This document shows positions 1-8,363 of a stretch of 64,000 bases of DNA, in pieces. The position numbers and the translations under genes were made by a program. Position 1 is the first letter of the stretch, and each line of letters starts with the position of its first letter. The DNA is taken from contig NZ_AP028664.1 in NCBI RefSeq assembly GCF_041154455.1, positions 745,001 through 809,000 of the forward strand, written 5' to 3'. The notes beneath the pieces were generated by a model. It saw only the letters and a list, made by a program, of their open reading frames with translations, was not told the DNA's origin and ran no database searches. The stretch is from Variovorax sp. V213 (GTDB lineage: Bacteria > Pseudomonadota > Gammaproteobacteria > Burkholderiales > Burkholderiaceae_C).

Positions 1-564
1 TCGCGCTGGATCAGCTATCTCTCGCAGGAGGTCTACTGGTTTGGCGGGCCGCTGATCGACACCATGCGCCGCACCGCTCCCGGCCAGAGCGACGAGCAGG
101 TGGTGGCGGCCTGCAGGCTTTCGGGCGCGCACGACTTCATCTCGCGGCTGCCCGACGGCTACCGCACCGTGGTCGGCGAGGGCGGCACCGGTTTCTCGGT
201 GGGTGAGCGGCGCAAGCTCGCGCTGGCCATGAGCTTCCTGCGCAAGCCTTCGGTGCTGGTGCTCGACGAGCCAAGCAACGACCTCGACTTCCAGAGCGAA
301 CGCACGCTCCTCGCCACGCTGCTTGCGGTGGCCAAGGTGCGCACCGTGGTGGTGGTCACGCACTCGCTGCGCATCGTCTCGGCAGCCACCGTGGTCTATC
401 ACGTGACGGGGCAGGGCAATGTCGAACAGGGAACGGCGGCCGTCATGGTGCCGAAGCTGTTCGGGGTCAAGAAGGCCTTGGTGGCCTTGGGCGATTCCGC
501 CGTCAGCGGCGACGATGCCGAGGCGCTGCCGCAGGGCAACGCCGCGAACCGTTCCATGGCTTGA
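1..564 (+). CDS. Type I secretion ABC transporter ATPase, C-terminal part (5' truncated by window)
   Basis: The reading frame is open from base 1, so only the last 187 residues are visible. They form the distal half of an ABC nucleotide-binding domain: a Q-loop (SYLSQE, about residues 5-10), a signature region reading FSVGER near residue 66, Walker B VLVLDEP (85-91) and the switch histidine in VTHS (about 121). The family energises export through an HlyD adaptor and TolC, and both follow directly. The signature departs from LSGGQ. The stop codon overlaps the next start. Seen: motifs and operon. Inferred: export of a large adhesin or other RTX-type substrate, not visible here. Confidence 0.85.
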   Translation, partial: SRWISYLSQEVYWFGGPLIDTMRRTAPGQSDEQVVAACRLSGAHDFISRLPDGYRTVVGEGGTGFSVGERRKLALAMSFLRKPSVLVLDEPSNDLDFQSERTLLATLLAVAKVRTVVVVTHSLRIVSAATVVYHVTGQGNVEQGTAAVMVPKLFGVKKALVALGDSAVSGDDAEALPQGNAANRSMA

Positions 565-1919
565 GCCCATCGATTGAAGACAAGAGCAACGGGGACCGCG
601 AATTGAAATCAGACCTGCCGCAGATACTTCAGGACGAAGACCAGAGGCGCGCGGCGCATGCATCGCCCGAGGGCAGGCGCCGCCAGTGGGTGATCGGCGG
701 CGTGGTCGCGGTGCTGGCCGTGGTCGGCCTGGGCTTTCCCATGGAGACCGTGGTGGTGGCGCCCGGCCGCGTGATTCCATCGGACCGCGTCAAGTCGATC
801 CAGCATCTGGAAGGCGGCATTGTCAGCAACGTGCTGGTGAAGGAAGGCGACCGCGTGAAGCAGGGCCAGTCGCTGGTCGAGATCGACCTTGGCGGCAGCG
901 GCCTCAACCTCGAAGAACTCACCGCGCGGCATGCCGCCACGCTGGCCACCCGCGTCCGGCTCATGGCCGAGAGCCGCGGCCAGGCCCTCAGGCGCGAGAG
1001 CTTTGCCGCCGACATCGACGCGAGTGTGCTGGAAGGCGAAGCCGGCGCGTACGAAGCGCGCGCGCTCGAGCAGCGCGGCGTGATGGCAGGCGCGGTGTCG
1101 GGCCTGGAACAGGCACGCAGCAAGCAACTCGAGCAGCAGGCCAAGGTGAAAGGCCTCAACGACCGCCTGGCGCTGATGCAGAAGGAACTTGAAATCTCGG
1201 AGCAGCTGCTGAGCGAAAAGCTGGTCGGACAGGTCGAGGTGCTGGAGAAGCGCAGGCAGGTCGAGGGCGTGCGAAGCGAGCTGGCGGTGGCGCGCCAGGG
1301 CGCCATCTCGGCCAGCGCGGCCATCACCGAGGCGCAGGCCAAGATGGCCGAGGCCGAAGGTCGATTCCGGCGCCGCGCATCGGACGAACTCGCGACCGTG
1401 GAGCGCCAGTTCGCGAGCCTGAGCGAAGACCTGGCGCGCGCACGCACGCAGCGCTCCCGCACGATCGTGAAGGCCCCTGCCGACGGCATCGTCAAGGGGC
1501 TGCGCAGCGGCAGCCCGGGCTGGGTCATCAAGCCCGGCGAAGCCATCATGGAAGTGGTGCCCGACAAGGACGAGGTCATGATCGAGGCGCGCCTGAACCC
1601 GAACGACCGCGGCTTTGTCGAGGTGGGCCAGGCGGCTCGCGTGAAGGTCACGGCCTACGATTACCTTCGCTACGGCGCCGTCGAAGGCAAGGTCACGCTG
1701 GTGGCCGCCGATGCCGACCGCGACCCGGCCATTGCCAACGCGGCACCCTACTACCGCATCCTGATCAGCACCGGGCAGGCCTATGTGGGGCAGCCGGAGA
1801 ACCGCATCACCGCCGGCATGGAATCCGAGGTCGACCTGAAGGTGGGGACCGATCCGTTCATCTGGTACATCCTTCGTCCGGTGCTCAAGCTGCGGCGCGA
1901 AGCCTTCCGCGAACCATGA
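561..1919 (+). CDS. HlyD-family type I secretion periplasmic adaptor
   Basis: 452 residues. A short cytoplasmic N-terminus is followed by one membrane segment (about residues 44-62), a lipoyl-like half motif (VAPGRVIPSDRVKSIQ), a long alpha-helical hairpin rich in Glu, Gln, Ala and Arg (about 120-300), and a beta-barrel region containing the second lipoyl half (APADGIVKGL). This is the usual HlyD/LapC/PrtE layout, bridging the inner-membrane ABC transporter to TolC. The frame begins with TTG overlapping the upstream TGA; another in-frame TTG lies at 603, so the exact start is uncertain. Translational coupling with both neighbours supports a single export operon. Confidence 0.9.
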   Translation: MSPSIEDKSNGDRELKSDLPQILQDEDQRRAAHASPEGRRRQWVIGGVVAVLAVVGLGFPMETVVVAPGRVIPSDRVKSIQHLEGGIVSNVLVKEGDRVKQGQSLVEIDLGGSGLNLEELTARHAATLATRVRLMAESRGQALRRESFAADIDASVLEGEAGAYEARALEQRGVMAGAVSGLEQARSKQLEQQAKVKGLNDRLALMQKELEISEQLLSEKLVGQVEVLEKRRQVEGVRSELAVARQGAISASAAITEAQAKMAEAEGRFRRRASDELATVERQFASLSEDLARARTQRSRTIVKAPADGIVKGLRSGSPGWVIKPGEAIMEVVPDKDEVMIEARLNPNDRGFVEVGQAARVKVTAYDYLRYGAVEGKVTLVAADADRDPAIANAAPYYRILISTGQAYVGQPENRITAGMESEVDLKVGTDPFIWYILRPVLKLRREAFREP

Positions 1920-3478
1920 GGGCGAGCATCTTGACGGGCCGGCGCCGAATGGGCCGCGGTGTCCTGTGCACGGCACTGTGCGCCAGCTTCGCGATTCCGC
2001 CGGGCGCAATCGCGCAGGAACAGCAGGAAGTGCCGGCGCAGCTGATGGCCGCACGCCGCCTTTCCGCGCCCTCGATCGGCGCCGCGAGCTATGCCCAGCG
2101 CGTGAAGCAGGCACTCATCCTGCTCTCGCAGGACTACCCCGAAGTGCAATCCGCGCAGGCCGCCGCCAACACCAGCAGCTTTGGCGTGGATGCCGCGAAG
2201 AAGGCCCGCTACCCGCGCTTCAAGATGGGCACCGCGTCCGGCACCTACAACAGCGGCGCGGCCAATGCCAGGAGCGAGAACTACACCGTGCTGACCGCCG
2301 AGGCGCGCGTAAGCCTGATCGACGGCGGCGCCATGAGCGCCGCGGTGCGCGCTGCCGAAGCGGGAAACCAGGCCGACGACGAGGCCGTGGTGACTACGTC
2401 GCAGAAGGTGGTGCTCGATGCGCTGACCGCTTATCTGCAGGTGCAGCGCTTCGACCTGAAGAAGCAGATCGCGCGCAAATCCACCGAGGTGGTGGCCGAG
2501 CTTTCGAAAGCCGAAGCACGCCGCGTTGCGCTCGGCGCCGCCGGCGAGAACGACCTGAACATGGCGGCCGCGCGCCGCGCGAGCGTGGCCGCACGCGAGT
2601 CCGACTTCCAGGCCCAGCGCGACGAGGCGCTGGCCAAGTTCAACACGTATTTCAAGTTCACGCCCAACACCGATTCGCTGCCCGTGCTCGCGGCACCTGC
2701 GTTCTGGCGCATCGCCTCGCAGGACGAAGCCCTGCGGCGCGCGGAAGAACGCAGCACCGAGATCGCCGAAGCCAAGGGCCGCGTGGCGCGGGCCCAGGCC
2801 CTGGTCGACCAGCAGGAAGCGAGCATCTACCCGACGGTGGACGCGGTGGTCGTCAAGAGCAAGGATCCGCGCGGCGTGTCGCCGCAGGACCCGACGCGTG
2901 CGGCCTTCGAGCTCAACTGGAACTTCGGCAACGGCTTCGACCGGCAACTGCGGCTGAAGTCGGCACTGGCCGAAGTCGCCAACCAGGAAGCCAAGCTCGA
3001 GGGCGTGAAGCTCAACCTGCTGGAACTCACGTCGGCCTCATGGTCGCGCACGGTGTCCGGACGCGAACGCGAACGGCAGCTGATGGAAGCCGTCAGCACC
3101 TCGGGCCAGGCTTTTCGAGGCCGGCGCCGCCTGATGGAGTTCGGCCGCGAGACCTTGCCCGCCGTGCTCGACGCGCAGCTCGACTACTACAACCTGCTGT
3201 TCGACTATGTCGATGCCGTGTTCGACCTTCGCATCAGCGAGTTGCGCCTTGCACGCACCACGGGTGAGCTGCGGATCGATCCCGATGCGAGCAATGCCTG
3301 GATCGACCGCATCTTCGGACCGCCGGGCCGCCCCGCGCTGAGCGAAGACGGCCTGCTCACCGCGCTGTGCATCTCGAGCAATGCGAGCTGTGCCAGCGAG
3401 CCCGTGACCGACCGCGGCGCCGCCGCGACCGCATCGAACCCGCCGCTGCGCCGAGCCGATCGCCTGGCGATCCGTTAG
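1916..3478 (+). CDS. TolC-family outer membrane channel of type I secretion
   Basis: 520 residues with an N-terminal signal peptide (hydrophobic stretch CTALCASFAIPPGAIA, likely cleaved before QEQQ). Two repeated helical regions rich in Ala, Glu, Gln and Arg follow, as in TolC/LapE outer-membrane efflux proteins, including the conserved ending of the second repeat (ETLPAVLDAQLDYYN, VFDLRISELRLARTTGEL). The ATG overlaps the adaptor stop (ATGA), so ATPase, adaptor and channel are coupled. It converges on the regulator gene ending at 3494. The C-terminal 60 residues after the channel domain are low in recognisable motifs. Confidence 0.9.
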   Translation: MRASILTGRRRMGRGVLCTALCASFAIPPGAIAQEQQEVPAQLMAARRLSAPSIGAASYAQRVKQALILLSQDYPEVQSAQAAANTSSFGVDAAKKARYPRFKMGTASGTYNSGAANARSENYTVLTAEARVSLIDGGAMSAAVRAAEAGNQADDEAVVTTSQKVVLDALTAYLQVQRFDLKKQIARKSTEVVAELSKAEARRVALGAAGENDLNMAAARRASVAARESDFQAQRDEALAKFNTYFKFTPNTDSLPVLAAPAFWRIASQDEALRRAEERSTEIAEAKGRVARAQALVDQQEASIYPTVDAVVVKSKDPRGVSPQDPTRAAFELNWNFGNGFDRQLRLKSALAEVANQEAKLEGVKLNLLELTSASWSRTVSGRERERQLMEAVSTSGQAFRGRRRLMEFGRETLPAVLDAQLDYYNLLFDYVDAVFDLRISELRLARTTGELRIDPDASNAWIDRIFGPPGRPALSEDGLLTALCISSNASCASEPVTDRGAAATASNPPLRRADRLAIR

Positions 3479-3493
3479 TAAGCCGGGGTGGGC

Positions 3494-4924
3494 TCAGGCA
3501 TCCTCGGGGATGCCGGGTTCGCCGTCCAGGATCTGATACTTGCGCATCTTTTCCCACAGCACCTTGCGGCTGATGCCCAGATGCTGCGCGGTGTCCTGGC
3601 GCTTCCAGTCGTTGATCTCCAGCGCCGCGATGATGCGGTTGCGCTCGCTGCTGTTCCAACCCTTGCGGTCGCCATTGCCATCGAGCGCGATGCCGTTGCC
3701 GCCGCCGTTGTACCCATTTCTGTCGCTAGAGCTTGCAGTGGGCGTCGGCGTGCCGCGTGTGAGCGCAATGGCGCGCTGGATCAGGTTCTGGTCCCACGCG
3801 TGCAATTGCCGCGCAATCACCCCCACGCGCTCGGCCAGGTTGCGCAGCTGCCGCACGTTGCCCGGAAAGTAGGTCTCCGCGACCGCGTCGCTGAGCCAGT
3901 GCGGCGTTTCGCCCAACGCTTCGAGCTCGTCGCCCAGCACATTGGCCAGCAGCGCCTTGAAGATCGCGATCTTGTCGATCTCGCCGCGCACTTCGAGGCT
4001 GGGCACATGCAGCTCGATCACCGCGAGCCGGTAGAACAGGTCGGCACGGAACTCGCCGCTCGCCACCATCTCCCGCAGGTTGCGGTTGGTGGCGGCCACC
4101 AGCCGAAAGTCGACGCGAATCGGCGCCGTGGCACCCAGCCGCGTGACCGCGTTGTCCTCGAGCACGCGCAGCAGCTTGACCTGCTGGTACTTCGGCAGGT
4201 CGCCGATCTCGTCGAGAAACAGCGTGCCGCCCGTCGCCTGCTCGAAGTAGCCGCGGTGCGCATGCACGGCACCGGTGAACGAGCCCTTCGTGTGGCCGAA
4301 GAAGAGCGACTCGAACAGGCCGTCGGGAATCGCGCCGCAGTTCACCGCCACGAACGCGCCCTTGCTGTAGTGCTGGTGCCCGAGATGGAGTTGCTGCGCG
4401 ATGCGTTCCTTGCCCACCCCCGTTTCGCCGCGCACCAGCACGCTGTGGTTGCAGTCGGCAAAGGCGCCCACTTCGGCGAGCAGCGATTTCATCGCCTCCG
4501 AATGCGCCACCAGCACGTCGGGCGCCTGCGGCGCCACGTCGCGCGCGCGCAGCTGCCGCACCAGCTTGGCCACCATCGTGCGCAACTCGGCGCAGGTGAA
4601 GTCGTAGGGCAGAACGTGCAGGTACTCGGGCGGGTAAGTGCGCGAGTCGCGGTCCCGCGAAGCCGCGGCCACCCAGATCACCGGCATGCCCTGCAGCAGT
4701 TCGGTGGCATGCGCCAGCCCCCCGCCGTCGATGACCGTGACGCTGATGATCGCGACCGAAGGCCGAAGCGCAGTGCCGCGCTCCTGCTGAGGAGGCGGCA
4801 TGCCGTCGGCCCGGATCACCTCGACGTCGAAGCTCGCCATGCACCGCGCGATACGATCGAGGATGTCGGCCTTGCCTTCCCAGACAAAGAGGTCGAGTTC
4901 GTCGAAGTTGGGGGGGGAACTCAT
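3494..4924 (-). CDS. Sigma-54-dependent activator with degenerate receiver domain, terminal gene of the tad operon
   Basis: 476 residues from the ATG at 4924; a TTG at 4945 that overlaps the tadG-like stop would add seven residues. The N-terminal 135 residues look like a receiver fold without a clear phosphoacceptor Asp (PSVAIISV occupies that strand). The central AAA+ domain has Walker A GETGVGKE, sigma-54 loop GSFTGA (usual form GAFTGA) and Walker B GGTLFLDEIGD. The C-terminus is a Fis-type helix-turn-helix (DTAQHLGISRKVLWEKMRKY). Such proteins activate sigma-54 RNA polymerase from upstream sites. FleQ- and VpsR-like activators also have non-phosphorylatable receivers and may sense c-di-GMP; that is only an analogy here. 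Its position suggests control of the pilus genes. Confidence 0.85.
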   Translation of the reverse strand: MSSPPNFDELDLFVWEGKADILDRIARCMASFDVEVIRADGMPPPQQERGTALRPSVAIISVTVIDGGGLAHATELLQGMPVIWVAAASRDRDSRTYPPEYLHVLPYDFTCAELRTMVAKLVRQLRARDVAPQAPDVLVAHSEAMKSLLAEVGAFADCNHSVLVRGETGVGKERIAQQLHLGHQHYSKGAFVAVNCGAIPDGLFESLFFGHTKGSFTGAVHAHRGYFEQATGGTLFLDEIGDLPKYQQVKLLRVLEDNAVTRLGATAPIRVDFRLVAATNRNLREMVASGEFRADLFYRLAVIELHVPSLEVRGEIDKIAIFKALLANVLGDELEALGETPHWLSDAVAETYFPGNVRQLRNLAERVGVIARQLHAWDQNLIQRAIALTRGTPTPTASSSDRNGYNGGGNGIALDGNGDRKGWNSSERNRIIAALEINDWKRQDTAQHLGISRKVLWEKMRKYQILDGEPGIPEDA

Positions 4925-4941
4925 GTCGAAAATTATGCGTG

Positions 4942-6918
4942 TCAATAAACGAGTTCGGCACCCTTGGAGCAGCTCAGGCGGGCACCGACTTCCGTTTGGG
5001 CGAGGCTGGCGCCAAGCACGTCGCCCAGCAAAGCGGTCAACAATGGATCAAGCAACGGACCCAGTAAATCCGAGACTACGCCTTGAAGAGCAGTGACGAC
5101 CCCGCTCAGTGTGTTGGTCAACGCTGTGAGAACCCCCGGAAGGCCACCATTAGGCGCCGTTGGCGGAATGGTGGTCATCAGATTGCTCAAACCCGAGAGA
5201 GTGTTGCTCAAGCTGTTCACAACGTTCTGCGTCGAAATGGCAAGGTATGCAGGTTGCCCGTCCAGGTCGGGCGGATTCTGAAAGAACTGCGACTGGGTCG
5301 TTGCGCCGATGGGAAGCTCAGCTTTCAGTCCGAGGCCGCCGCCGTAGAAGGCCTTGCGATGCGCGGTATCGCAGCTGAGCTTGCCAATACCGAGCGGTCC
5401 CAGTACGCACGACTGAGAGCCGATGTCGATGATCGGTAACGAGCTGACCACTGGCGCTGTACTCGATGCAAAGGCGTTGGCCTTTGCAAGCGCAACTGTC
5501 GCACCCAAGTTGCCGATACGCAAGTTTGCGATCGAGGTAACCGTTTGCGCGGTGAGTGACTTTGCATCTGCTGCGCAATTGAAATCCGTCACGTGAGATG
5601 AACCACCCCCTGCATCCAGGCTGATGTCGAGCCTCAGCGGTGCCGGCAGGATCTTGATGTCGGTCACATCTCGCGTACATCCCAGAACGCAGTTGAGGAG
5701 GTTCGTGAGCCCAGTCACGAGATTGAGACTGAGAAGATTGTTCAGCAGATCGGTGACGGGCGTAGCCGCTGCAAGAACGGCGTTGGCTACATCACTCACT
5801 CCATTTAAGGCTGGCAGATCGATCGAAAAGAATGTCCGGACCTGGGCCGTTCGCACGTAGATCTGGTTTGGTCCGGTGGGATTGAGCTTGGCGAGTGCCG
5901 GATTGCCCACGGCAGACATTTGCGGCGGCTCGATCACCTTGATGCTGGCGCTAACCCCCGCAAGGTTTACATCTGCGACCACCCCGTTTTTTCCATTGGC
6001 TGCTTGGACCACGCCCTGCAGCAATTGGAAAACCTGAATGTTGGTGTCCAACCCCGCCGCATCGGTGCCGGCCTGCGCGCCCAGCAGGTTTCCGAGCTTC
6101 AGCAGAGGCTGGGCGGGGGCGGCATTGGCAGCGATCTTCACCAGGTTGAGAGCGTCGATCGCCGCTTGGGCCGTACCCCCGTTCCGTTGGAGTGCATTGA
6201 TCATGGCCTGTACCAACGTGCCCACCGCAACATCGGCGGCCAGAACCTGGTCATACTTCCCGGCCCCGATACCCAGCTCAAGCGCCAGTTCGTCGAGAAA
6301 AGTCAGCAACTTGAGTTCGGTGGTGATCAAGCCGTTCCAACCCACAGCGTCGAGGTTGAGGCTGCCCCCCAAAAGCCCGCCGAACACCGCGTTGAGCAAA
6401 GGAGATTGGGTGTCCACGCTGACGAGCGTGCTGCGAATATTCAAGGCCGCTAACGGGTGCCGTTGAGCCGCCAAAGCGTCGACGGCAACAGGTCTTGGCT
6501 GGTTGCCGGGAATACCTGCAAGCAGCAGCGCCGGAGTTCTGTTGATGGTGACTCGCACGGCATTGAATTTTTGGCCGCTCTCCGGCGGCCCGAAGTGCGG
6601 AGCCGTCGGCCTGGATGCGGGATCCCAATGGCCGCACACCACGCTGTCTGCTGCGACCGGGGCCAGTCCAGTCGGAAAGTTCCGTGCAGCATTGGCAATT
6701 GCTGCCGCCGTTGCAGTCATGCAGCTATCTCCTTCGAGCACCTGTGCACCCGCCAGTGCAGCGAGGTCCGCCGTCTTCTGAAGTTCGCGTTTCAGAAAGA
6801 ACAGGTAGCCCAGCTCGGTGCCCACGAGAACGATCACCAGAAGACTCAAAGCGATGACCGAATTGATGACTACCGACCCGCTTTGCCGACCTGGAGTTCT
6901 TCGATTGAATGGATGCAT
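4942..6918 (-). CDS. tadG: TadG-like Flp pilus assembly protein
   Basis: 658 residues. The N-terminus carries the TadE/TadG hallmark: a basic stretch, one hydrophobic segment (VVINSVIALSLLVIVLVGTE) and the motif LQKTADLAALAGAQVLEG, typical of the putative Flp pilus-assembly TadG-like family. The remaining 580 residues are probably periplasmic, with many Ala, Leu and Asn, several Cys, and a Leu/Gly-rich end. The gene is visibly less GC-rich than its neighbours. Its stop is followed within 20 bases by the sigma-54 regulator start. The family is linked to assembly or anchoring of Flp pili; a specific role cannot be read from the sequence. Confidence 0.8.
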   Translation of the reverse strand: MHPFNRRTPGRQSGSVVINSVIALSLLVIVLVGTELGYLFFLKRELQKTADLAALAGAQVLEGDSCMTATAAAIANAARNFPTGLAPVAADSVVCGHWDPASRPTAPHFGPPESGQKFNAVRVTINRTPALLLAGIPGNQPRPVAVDALAAQRHPLAALNIRSTLVSVDTQSPLLNAVFGGLLGGSLNLDAVGWNGLITTELKLLTFLDELALELGIGAGKYDQVLAADVAVGTLVQAMINALQRNGGTAQAAIDALNLVKIAANAAPAQPLLKLGNLLGAQAGTDAAGLDTNIQVFQLLQGVVQAANGKNGVVADVNLAGVSASIKVIEPPQMSAVGNPALAKLNPTGPNQIYVRTAQVRTFFSIDLPALNGVSDVANAVLAAATPVTDLLNNLLSLNLVTGLTNLLNCVLGCTRDVTDIKILPAPLRLDISLDAGGGSSHVTDFNCAADAKSLTAQTVTSIANLRIGNLGATVALAKANAFASSTAPVVSSLPIIDIGSQSCVLGPLGIGKLSCDTAHRKAFYGGGLGLKAELPIGATTQSQFFQNPPDLDGQPAYLAISTQNVVNSLSNTLSGLSNLMTTIPPTAPNGGLPGVLTALTNTLSGVVTALQGVVSDLLGPLLDPLLTALLGDVLGASLAQTEVGARLSCSKGAELVY

Positions 6919-6927
6919 CTTGCGCCG

Positions 6928-7422
6928 CTACGAAGAGGATCTGGTCGCCGTGGCCTTGCCAAGCAGGCGGTCGGGCATCCAGCTTCCGGTGAGAGGAATG
7001 GGCGGTAAAAGCGGATTGGCCCGGTACGGGTAGGTCACTTTCACTGCAACCTCGCCAGATGAAAAGTTCACTTCAGGAGGGGCGTCGGCCATCTTTATGC
7101 GGAGCCATGTCTCTTTCGACGAGGGAGCAGTGCCCGCAGCGGCAGGGGTAATCATCGAGAGTGCCAGCGACCGGTAGATCGCCGTTCGAACATTGGCCTG
7201 CAGGTCCGCGGCAGGCGTGTCGCTGCGAAAAAATTGAGCGGCTCTCGCGCCATCCTCCGCTGCCCGGGAGACAACTTGCTGGACATAGAGAACGCCGCAG
7301 AACGTAACGAGGCCATAGATGCCCAGGAACAGGACGCTGAAGACGAGGGCGAACTCGATTGCTGCGACGCCTCTCTGTTGGCGAGATATGGCCCGTTCGA
7401 GTTTCAGGCGAGCGGACTTCAC
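6928..7422 (-). CDS. TadE-like pseudopilin / pilus assembly protein
   Basis: 164 residues starting at a GTG (7422) that overlaps the upstream TGA, giving VKSARLKLERAISRQQRG. The segment RGVAAIEFALVFSVLFLGIY is the typical TadE prepilin-like motif: a small residue before the cleavage point, Glu at position +5 and a hydrophobic helix. A longer frame extends to 7569 but its extra N-terminus is antisense-like and would override the GTG overlap. TadE-type minor pseudopilins are processed by the prepilin peptidase (tadV here) and are needed for Flp pilus formation. The two TadE-like genes are adjacent, as tadE and tadF usually are. Confidence 0.85.
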   Translation of the reverse strand: MKSARLKLERAISRQQRGVAAIEFALVFSVLFLGIYGLVTFCGVLYVQQVVSRAAEDGARAAQFFRSDTPAADLQANVRTAIYRSLALSMITPAAAGTAPSSKETWLRIKMADAPPEVNFSSGEVAVKVTYPYRANPLLPPIPLTGSWMPDRLLGKATATRSSS

Positions 7423-7904
7423 AACGACCTTCCATCGAGCAACATGCTGGCCTTGCCCGCAACCCGGTCGGGCACGGCAAAGCTGGGAAAAGCGGGGAAC
7501 AGCGCTTCTATGCCGTCGACCGTGACCGTGACGACCATCTGGCAACGGTTGCTCCAAGCCAACCTGCAATCAGGTTCCTCTTGCTGGCAGTCATCTGCTC
7601 CAGCGATGCAGATGTCTGCCACGACGTCCAGATTCGCTTTCAGAGACGCAGGCAACCAGCCAGAGCGATCGACCGCCACACCGCGGGCTATTTCTTTTCT
7701 TGTATTCAGCCCGCTCTGATAGCGCAGCCCGGCGCGGGCACCGTCTTCCGCGGCGTTCTGCAGGCTCATGCGCATCGTTAACAAGAAGCCGTAGCAGATG
7801 ACGGCATAAAGCAGCGCAAAGACGATCAGGAACACAAACGCAAACTCGATCGCATACACCCCGCGCTGGGCACGCCCGTTTTTTGCGTGGTCGCGTATTT
7901 CCAT
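7419..7904 (-). CDS. tadE: TadE-family pseudopilin
   Basis: 161 residues. The N-terminus KNGRAQRGVYAIEFAFVFLI is the TadE signature, with Glu five residues into the mature helix, followed by a hydrophobic segment and a small periplasmic domain with paired cysteines (ICIAGADDCQ, DCRLAWSNRC) that could form disulfides. The end of the gene overlaps the GTG start of the second TadE-like gene. It lies 36 bases after the DUF3613 gene in the same transcript. Family knowledge: minor pseudopilin of the Tad secretion system. Confidence 0.85.
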   Translation of the reverse strand: MEIRDHAKNGRAQRGVYAIEFAFVFLIVFALLYAVICYGFLLTMRMSLQNAAEDGARAGLRYQSGLNTRKEIARGVAVDRSGWLPASLKANLDVVADICIAGADDCQQEEPDCRLAWSNRCQMVVTVTVDGIEALFPAFPSFAVPDRVAGKASMLLDGRSL

Positions 7905-7940
7905 CGTGTTTCTCTTTGCGACGCGGATCGGGCTCGTTGC

Positions 7941-8363
7941 TTAACGAGACCCGGACGAAGAACCACCGCCACCATTGGACTTGGTCACCGTCGAGCCAAG
8001 GTGCTCGGGAATCGGATGTTCGAAGCTCTTGATGTAGCGCTCGTAGCTGCGACTGGCAACGCTTCCGGCAATAGGCCGGGGCGTGGGCGATCCAATTTCT
8101 CCGCTGCGTTGCCAGGCAAGCAGGTTTTGCGTCGCATCACCGAGCAGCAGTGGCGGTGGGTCGAGTTCTTCGGCCTCGGCCGGCGCGGCCTGATTCTGTA
8201 TGGGCTGGGCAACGGTTGGCATCGCGACGGCCTTTGCACCCGCATCATCTGATCTGCCCGTATTCGCTTGCGCGAAGGCGTTCGTTGCCATGAAGAGAAG
8301 TGCGGCGGTCAAGGCCGCACGAACGGGCAGCGAGGCGATCCGTTCGGTGGATTCGGGGTTCAT
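7941..8363 (-). CDS. DUF3613 protein of the tad locus
   Basis: 140 residues starting at the ATG that overlaps the tadD stop (ATGA at 8363-8360). A signal peptide (LTAALLFMATNAFAQA) precedes a low-complexity linker and the conserved DUF3613 block GDATQNLLAWQRSG...PTPRPIAGSVASRSYERY..SFEHPIPE. The C-terminus is a Gly/Ser-rich tail. DUF3613 proteins are small periplasmic proteins found beside tadD/tadE genes in betaproteobacteria; their function is unknown. A longer frame to 8465 is ignored because its extra residues lie within tadD. Confidence 0.8.
   Translation of the reverse strand: MNPESTERIASLPVRAALTAALLFMATNAFAQANTGRSDDAGAKAVAMPTVAQPIQNQAAPAEAEELDPPPLLLGDATQNLLAWQRSGEIGSPTPRPIAGSVASRSYERYIKSFEHPIPEHLGSTVTKSNGGGGSSSGSR

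Noticed and set aside
609..2114. 501-codon open frame on the minus strand
   Set aside because: It lies antisense to the HlyD and TolC genes, has a His/Arg/Ala-rich composition typical of mirrored high-GC codons and no domain.
3488..4948. 486-codon plus-strand frame
   Set aside because: Exactly mirrors the sigma-54 activator, which has full AAA+ and helix-turn-helix motifs.
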